Shown here one piece after another: positions 59,358 through 64,000 of a stretch of DNA of 64,000 nucleotides. Under the pieces are notes generated by a model, which did no database searches, was not told the DNA's origin, and worked only from the letters and a program-made list of their open reading frames with translations. The position numbers and the translations under genes are program-made. Each line of letters begins with the position of its first letter. Within the stretch, counting starts at the first letter, position 1. This DNA comes from VAYN01 sp964540905 (GTDB lineage: Bacteria > Actinomycetota > Thermoleophilia > Solirubrobacterales > 70-9). The stretch covers positions 1-64,000 of the forward strand of contig CAZIOS010000014.1 of NCBI GenBank assembly GCA_964540905.1. Reading direction: 5' to 3'.

Positions 59358-59375
59358 TTCACTTTGTATAGTGAA
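59358..59375. promoter_or_regulatory. Palindromic operator before the ABC exporter operon
   Basis: TTCACT (59358-59363) and AGTGAA (59370-59375) are exact reverse complements around TTGTAT, ending 5 bp before the GTG start. Operators of MarR or PadR-type repressors of exporters often look like this. No such regulator gene is adjacent. Confidence 0.45.
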
Positions 59376-59380
59376 ACGTA

Positions 59381-61150
59381 GTGCGTACTTATCGTCGCTT
59401 GATGGGCTACCTGCGCCCCTACCGGCTCCAGCTGTGGGGCTCGATGGCGTTCGCCTGGGCGGCGATCGGGATGACGGTGCTGATCCCGCTGCTGACCGGC
59501 CACGCCGTCAACGCGATCAAGGACGGTGACAAGTCCGCCCTGCTGCCACTGGCGCTGGCGATCGTCGGCGCCAGCATCCTGCGGCTGGGCCTGACCGTGG
59601 TCCGGCGGCTGGTCGCCGGCAAGGTCTCGCTGGCGGTCGAATTCGATCTGCGCCAGACCTTCTACGCCCACCTGCAGCGACTCGACCTCGGCTTCTTCGA
59701 CGGCCAGCAGACCGGCCAGCTGATGTCGCGGGCGACCGTCGACCTGCAGGCGATCCGCTTCTTCCTCGGCTACGGCCTGATCTTCATCACCCAGAGCCTG
59801 CTGACGATCGTGCTGGCGAGCGCGGTGATGATCGCGCTCAACCCGCTGCTGGCGCTGATCGCGCTGACCCCGGCGCCGTTCGTGGTCTACGCCGCCTCGC
59901 GCTACAACCGCGTCTCGCGGCCGGCGCTGCAGGAGGTCCAGCAGCGGATCGCCGAGCTGACCGCGGAGGCCGAGGAGAACGTCTCCGGGATCCGCATCGT
60001 CAAGGCCTTCGCCCGCGAGGAGTACCAGCTGCACCGCTTCCAGCGCTCCGTCGCCCGGGTCTTCGACCAGAGCATCTACTCGACCCGGCTGCAGGCCTTC
60101 TTCTCGCCGCTGATCGGGCTGCTGCCCCAGTTCGGGATCGCCCTGGTGCTGCTGGTCGGCGGCCGCGAGGTGATCGACGGCTCGCTCAGCCTCGGCAGCT
60201 TCAGCGCCTTCTACCTCTACGTCGGCATGCTCGCCGGGCCGATGCGGATGCTCGGCGTGGCGATGGGGATGTCGCAGCGGGCGATCGCCGCCGGCAACCG
60301 CATGTTCGAGATCATCGACCGCGAACCGGCGATCCAGAGCCCGCCCGGCGCGCCGGCGCTGCCGGCCGGCGGCGGCGCCGTCGAGCTGCGCGGGGTGACG
60401 CTGCGCTACGACGGCTCAGCGCCGGCCCTGAGCGACGTCGACCTCCACGTCGAGGCCGGGCGGACGGTGGCGCTGGTCGGTCCCTCGGGCGCCGGCAAGA
60501 CCAGCCTGGTGGCGCTGATCGCCCGCCTCTACGACCCCAGCGAGGGAACCGTCGAAGTCGACGGCGCCGACGTCCGCGAGGTCGAGGTCGACTCGCTGCG
60601 CTCCGAGGTCGCCTTCGTCGCCGACGACAGCTTCCTCTTCACCGCCAGCGTCGCCGAGAACATCGCCTACGCGCACCAGGACGCGAGCCGGGAAGAGATC
60701 GAAGCGGCGGCCCGGCGCGCCCAGGCCGACGGCTTCATCCGCGAGCTGCCCGACGGCTACGACACCCGCGTCGGCGAGCGTGGGCTGACCCTCTCTGGCG
60801 GCCAGCGGCAGCGAATCGCGATCGCCCGCGCCCTGCTCGCCGACCCGCGCATCCTGATCCTCGACGACGCCACCTCCTCGGTCGACGCGACGACGGAGGA
60901 GGCGATCAAGTCCGGGCTGCGCGAGGTGATGACGGGACGGACCACCTTCGTCATCGCCCACCGGCTCTCGACCGTCGCCCTCGCCGACGAGGTCGTCGTC
61001 CTCGACGGCGGCCGCATCGTCGACCGCGGCAGTCACCGCGAGCTGCTCGAGGGCTGCGGCTTCTACCGCGAGATCGCCGAGCACGGGCTCGCCGACTCGG
61101 TCTTCCTCCAGCGCGACCTCGAGAGCCGCGAGGAGATGGCGCGACTGTGA
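59381..61150 (+). CDS. ABC transporter, fused permease and ATPase (exporter half A)
   Basis: A 589-residue half-transporter of the MsbA/LmrA type. Six membrane helices in residues 15-300 (LWGSMAFAWAAIGMTVLIPL, FFLGYGLIFITQSLLTIVLA). The ATPase has Walker A ALVGPSGAGKTSLVALIARL, a Q-loop region FVADDSFLFTASVAENIAYA in which the usual Gln is Asp, signature LTLSGGQRQRIAIARALL, Walker B RILILDDATSSVDATTEEAI (Asp-Asp in place of Asp-Glu) and IAHRLSTV. The catalytic Glu change suggests a degenerate ATP site, common in heterodimeric exporters. It overlaps its partner by GTGA. Confidence 0.93.
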   Translation: MRTYRRLMGYLRPYRLQLWGSMAFAWAAIGMTVLIPLLTGHAVNAIKDGDKSALLPLALAIVGASILRLGLTVVRRLVAGKVSLAVEFDLRQTFYAHLQRLDLGFFDGQQTGQLMSRATVDLQAIRFFLGYGLIFITQSLLTIVLASAVMIALNPLLALIALTPAPFVVYAASRYNRVSRPALQEVQQRIAELTAEAEENVSGIRIVKAFAREEYQLHRFQRSVARVFDQSIYSTRLQAFFSPLIGLLPQFGIALVLLVGGREVIDGSLSLGSFSAFYLYVGMLAGPMRMLGVAMGMSQRAIAAGNRMFEIIDREPAIQSPPGAPALPAGGGAVELRGVTLRYDGSAPALSDVDLHVEAGRTVALVGPSGAGKTSLVALIARLYDPSEGTVEVDGADVREVEVDSLRSEVAFVADDSFLFTASVAENIAYAHQDASREEIEAAARRAQADGFIRELPDGYDTRVGERGLTLSGGQRQRIAIARALLADPRILILDDATSSVDATTEEAIKSGLREVMTGRTTFVIAHRLSTVALADEVVVLDGGRIVDRGSHRELLEGCGFYREIAEHGLADSVFLQRDLESREEMARL

Positions 61151-62991
61151 ACGAGAACGAGAACCGCTTCGGCAACGTCTTCCAGCTCTTCGCCGCGCTC
61201 TGGCGCCTGCTCCGCGGCGAGGACCAGCGCGGCCGCAAGGTGCGCTGGATGATCCGCCTGCTGCGGCCCTACCGCGGCCGCATGATCCTGATGTTCGTCG
61301 CCCTCCTGATCGAGACCGGCGCCGGTCTGGCTCCGCCCTACCTGGCCGGACGCGCGATCGACGCCGGGATCATCACCGGCGACCTCAGCGCCCTCGACCT
61401 CACCGTCGCCGCCTTCGTCGCCGCCGCCCTGCTCTACGCCCTCGGCACCTACGCCGAGACCTACCTGGTCGGCTGGGTCGGCACCCGCGCCCTGCAGGAC
61501 CTGCGCGAGCGGCTCTTCTCCCACATCCAGTCGATGTCGATCGGGTTCTTCACCCGGCGCAGCCCGGGGGTGCTGATCTCGCGCATGACCAACGACGTCG
61601 AGGCGCTCAACCAGCTGGTCACCAGCGGCGTGGTGACGATGTTCTCGGCGACCCTGACCCTGGTCGGCGTGGTCGTGATCCTGCTGCTGCTGGACGTCAA
61701 GCTGGCCCTGATCACCTTCCTCACCTTCCCGCTGCTGGCGATCGCCAGCCTCGTCTTCCGGATCGTCTCGGCCGGCGCCTACCGCGCCACCCGCGAGCGA
61801 ATCGCCGCCGTCACCGCCTACCTGCAGGAGACGCTGAGCGGGGTGCGGGTGGTGCGCAGCTTCGGCCAGGAGCCGCGCCACGTCGAGGTGATGACCGACC
61901 TCAACGAGCAGAACCGCGCCGTGAACATGAAGACGGTCTACCTCAACGCCTCCTACTTCCCGGCGGTCGAACTGCTGGCGGCGATCGGCACCGCGGTGAT
62001 CCTGCTCTACGGCGGCAGCCAGGCGATCGACGGCGCGATCAAGGTCGGCGTCATCGTCTCCTTCGTCGCCTACCTGGCGACCTTCTTCGAACCGATCCAG
62101 GAACTCTCCCAGCTCTACACGACCTACCAGCAGGGGATGGCGGCGCTCGACAAGATCTTCGACCTGCTGGAGACGCCGCCGGACATGGTCGACGCCCCCG
62201 GCGCAATCGACCCCGGCACGCTGCGGGGCGAGATCGCGATGGAGGGCGTCTGGTTCTCCTACGACGACGGGGCGGTCGTACCCTCAGCCGAGCCGGATGA
62301 TTCTTGGGCGATGCGCGGCATCGACCTGCACGTGCCGCCGGGCCAGACCCTGGCCCTGGTCGGCGCCACCGGCGCCGGCAAGTCGACCTTCGCCAAGCTG
62401 GTCGCCCGCTTCTACGACCCGCAGGCGGGACGGGTGCTGGTCGACGGCCACGACCTCCGCGGCGTCCAGCAGCGGGCGCTGCGGCGCCAGCTCGGGATCG
62501 TCCCCCAGGAGGGCTTCCTCTTCTCCGGCAGCGTCCGCGAGAACGTCGCCTTCGGCCGCCCCGAGGCCAGCCTCGAGGAGATCGAGGCGGCGCTGGCGAC
62601 CGTCGGCGCATCCGAGTTCGTCGCCGCCCTGCCGCAGGGGATCGAGACCGAGGTCGGCGAGCGCGGCGTCCAGCTCTCCGCCGGCCAGCGCCAGCTGGTC
62701 GCCTTCGCCCGCGCCCTGCTCGCCGAGCCGCGAATCCTGATCCTCGACGAGGCGACCTCCAACGTCGACGTCCGCACTGAGAAGACGATCGAGAAAGGCC
62801 TGGAGCGGCTGCTGCGGGGCCGCACCGCGATCGTCATCGCCCACCGCCTCTCGACGATCCGCCGCGCCGGCAAGATCGTCGTGCTCGAGGGGGGCAGGAT
62901 CGCCGAGCAGGGGACGCATGAGGAGCTGATCGCGGCCAAAGGGGCGTACGCGAAGCTGTACGGGGCCTGGGCGGAGTCGGCGGCGGCGTAG
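61147..62991 (+). CDS. ABC transporter, fused permease and ATPase (exporter half B)
   Basis: A 614-residue half-transporter, partner of the preceding one. A 35-residue polar N-terminus precedes six membrane helices. The ATPase motifs are complete: Walker A ALVGATGAGKSTFAKLVARF, Q-loop IVPQEGFLFSGSVRENVAFG, signature VQLSAGQRQLVAFARALL, Walker B ILILDEATSNVDVRTEKTIE with the catalytic Glu, and IAHRLSTIRRAGKIVVLEGG. With one canonical and one degenerate ATPase, the pair fits a heterodimeric multidrug or lipid exporter. Substrate unknown. Confidence 0.94.
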   Translation: MNENENRFGNVFQLFAALWRLLRGEDQRGRKVRWMIRLLRPYRGRMILMFVALLIETGAGLAPPYLAGRAIDAGIITGDLSALDLTVAAFVAAALLYALGTYAETYLVGWVGTRALQDLRERLFSHIQSMSIGFFTRRSPGVLISRMTNDVEALNQLVTSGVVTMFSATLTLVGVVVILLLLDVKLALITFLTFPLLAIASLVFRIVSAGAYRATRERIAAVTAYLQETLSGVRVVRSFGQEPRHVEVMTDLNEQNRAVNMKTVYLNASYFPAVELLAAIGTAVILLYGGSQAIDGAIKVGVIVSFVAYLATFFEPIQELSQLYTTYQQGMAALDKIFDLLETPPDMVDAPGAIDPGTLRGEIAMEGVWFSYDDGAVVPSAEPDDSWAMRGIDLHVPPGQTLALVGATGAGKSTFAKLVARFYDPQAGRVLVDGHDLRGVQQRALRRQLGIVPQEGFLFSGSVRENVAFGRPEASLEEIEAALATVGASEFVAALPQGIETEVGERGVQLSAGQRQLVAFARALLAEPRILILDEATSNVDVRTEKTIEKGLERLLRGRTAIVIAHRLSTIRRAGKIVVLEGGRIAEQGTHEELIAAKGAYAKLYGAWAESAAA

Positions 62992-63063
62992 GGACGGGGA
63001 CGTGCCCCGGGACGCCTCAGGGACGGGGCCCCGGCGTAAGAGGGAGCCGGTGCCGCTCTGGTC

Positions 63064-63436
63064 GAATTCCGTCGCACGCGCTTCGCGCTTAGCTCCGATG
63101 TTGGAGCGCGGCTTCGCCGCGCAGGAGACAGATTGCATATCGCGCTTCGCGACACGACGACCGAGCCACGCAGACTCTCCCAGGGTTCGCCTCCGGCGCA
63201 CACTCACGGAAGAGAAGCGTGGGGGTTCCTACCTGTGGAAGTGGGCTCCGTGCCTGAGAGGCTGAGTGAATCTCGAGAGCGTTGCGTGGGGAGGGATGCC
63301 GACCTCCTTCGCCGGAATGTCGCGAAGCGGCGGAAATGCAATCCGGTGAATGCGCGGCCGTAGGCCGCGCTCCAACATCGGAGCTAAGGCCGAAGGCCGT
63401 GCGACGGAATTCCGCCGAAGGAGGTCGGCATCCCTC
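63064..63436. repeat. Interlocked palindromic repeat island
   Basis: Two large inverted repeats share one end. The first has imperfect arms of about 60 bp at 63064-63122 and 63352-63412, with an exact 23-bp core (63089-63111 with 63365-63387). The second has 28-bp arms at 63291-63318 and 63409-63436 with one mismatch. Many small hairpins occur within (GCGCTTCGCGC, GCGGCTTCGCCGC, TCGCGCTTCGCGA, AGGCCGAAGGCC). It fills the gap between convergent genes and has the character of REP or BIME-type elements. No coding potential. Confidence 0.75.
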
Positions 63437-63453
63437 CTCGCTCAACCCCCGAA

Positions 63454-64000
63454 CTAACCCGGCCCGATCCCCCCGGATCCACCACCGCTGGTCCCCCCGG
63501 TCCCCCCGCCTTCCGGAGCCGCTTCTTCGGCGACCCCGCCACCCGCGCCGCCGGTTTCCGGCGTCACTTCTTCCGGCGCCACTTCTTCGACTTCCGCTTC
63601 TTCGCTCGCTTCCGGCGCCACTTCGGTGCCGCCTGCTTCGGCTTCTGCCCCGGCGCCGGCGCCGGGGGTCGGCGCCCGCGGGCCTTCGCTGCACTGTTCG
63701 AAGCCGTATTCGCCGGCCACCGACTCGAATTCTTCGAGCGCCGGCGCCGCCTTGGTCGCCGCTTCGCCGAGCGCTTCGGTGTCTTCGCGTTCGGTCGCCA
63801 GCTTCGTCTCGCCCTCGATCGTCGAGAGTTCGTCGGCGGCGGCGATCAGTTCGTCGTAGCCGGCCGTTTCGGTCGGCGTGCCAAGGGCCTTCAGCTTCGT
63901 CACCATGCCGACGTAGAGGTCGGATACCTGGGTGATCTGACTCGAGACTCCGGCTTCGGTCTCGCCGACCGAGCCGACCGCGGCGTTGACCTCGGCGCAG
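63454..64000 (-). CDS. C-terminal part of an acidic, Gly/Pro/Glu-rich protein (runs off right edge)
   Basis: The visible 181 residues continue beyond the window. The first 105 are helical (CAEVNAAVGSVGETEAGVSS, QITQVSDLYVGMVTKLKALG, YDELIAAADELSTIEGETKL, LEEFESVAGEYGFEQCSEG) with two Cys that could pair. The rest is a low-complexity tail rich in Glu, Ala, Gly and Thr ending GGSGGIGPG. The helical part resembles small secreted or lipoprotein-like proteins of this group, whose signal sequence would be outside the window. The ATG at 63906 is internal, not the start. Confidence 0.7.
   Translation of the reverse strand, partial: CAEVNAAVGSVGETEAGVSSQITQVSDLYVGMVTKLKALGTPTETAGYDELIAAADELSTIEGETKLATEREDTEALGEAATKAAPALEEFESVAGEYGFEQCSEGPRAPTPGAGAGAEAEAGGTEVAPEASEEAEVEEVAPEEVTPETGGAGGGVAEEAAPEGGGTGGTSGGGSGGIGPG

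Overview
The window is about 64 kb of GC-rich bacterial chromosome. GTG and TTG starts are common, stop/start overlaps (ATGA, GTGA) are frequent, and long antisense open frames are everywhere. These traits, together with an AroK-AroB fusion, actinobacterial-type membrane and secreted proteins, and the mix of families, suggest a high-GC actinobacterium, most likely of the class Thermoleophilia (Solirubrobacterales). That placement is inference from gene content, not from a marker phylogeny.

Left chromosomal arm (1-18838). Nearly everything is on the minus strand. It holds a partial membrane protein, a shikimate-pathway run (aroE, aroC, an aroK-aroB fusion, aroQ) ending in an M24 Xaa-Pro peptidase, then mltG, ruvX and alaS, and an unusual IscU-MnmA fusion. 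A roughly 480-bp non-coding interval follows with a candidate structured RNA. Next come aspS and hisS, a metallo-beta-lactamase hydrolase, a small membrane protein, a formiminotransferase and an M29-type aminopeptidase. The arm ends at a plus-strand tRNA with a CAU anticodon (Met).

Integrated element (18797-43377). The 3' 42 bp of the tRNA is repeated exactly at 43336-43377, next to a minus-strand tyrosine integrase. This bounds a roughly 24.5-kb element. Its right third carries the mobility and maintenance genes: a MobF (TrwC-type) relaxase-helicase, small HTH regulators, an excisionase, a HigB/HigA-like pair and the integrase. No type IV secretion genes or FtsK-like pump are visible, so it looks mobilizable rather than self-transmissible. 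Its left two thirds are cargo: three histidine kinases, response regulators, an HPt protein, an HD-GYP protein, a glutamate dehydrogenase, and a secreted-fibre-like cluster (TasA-like protein, SipW-like signal peptidase, Ig-repeat protein). Two further TasA-like paralogues lack signal peptides and each faces a convergent OmpR-type regulator. All three TasA-like genes share one promoter layout: two GATAC half-sites 11 bp apart, then GCTCC and GGGTG blocks at identical distances. I read this as one phosphorelay-controlled surface-protein regulon carried on a mobile element; it is the most interesting system here. The left end of the cargo is decaying (truncated, frameshifted and nonsense-bearing regulator genes).

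Right chromosomal arm (43378-64000). This holds a secreted repeat protein, a DUF3137-like protein, dtd, a DsbA-like protein, a Na+/H+ antiporter, an alpha/beta hydrolase, threonine synthase, an XRE regulator and a short, divergent LeuRS-like protein. It continues with a small unknown protein behind a structured leader, GtrA, a GT39-like glycosyltransferase, a secreted GH92 glycosidase that seems to start at ATT, a small secreted protein and a two-gene ABC exporter. It ends with a palindromic repeat island and the C-terminal part of an acidic Gly/Pro/Glu-rich protein that runs off the right edge.
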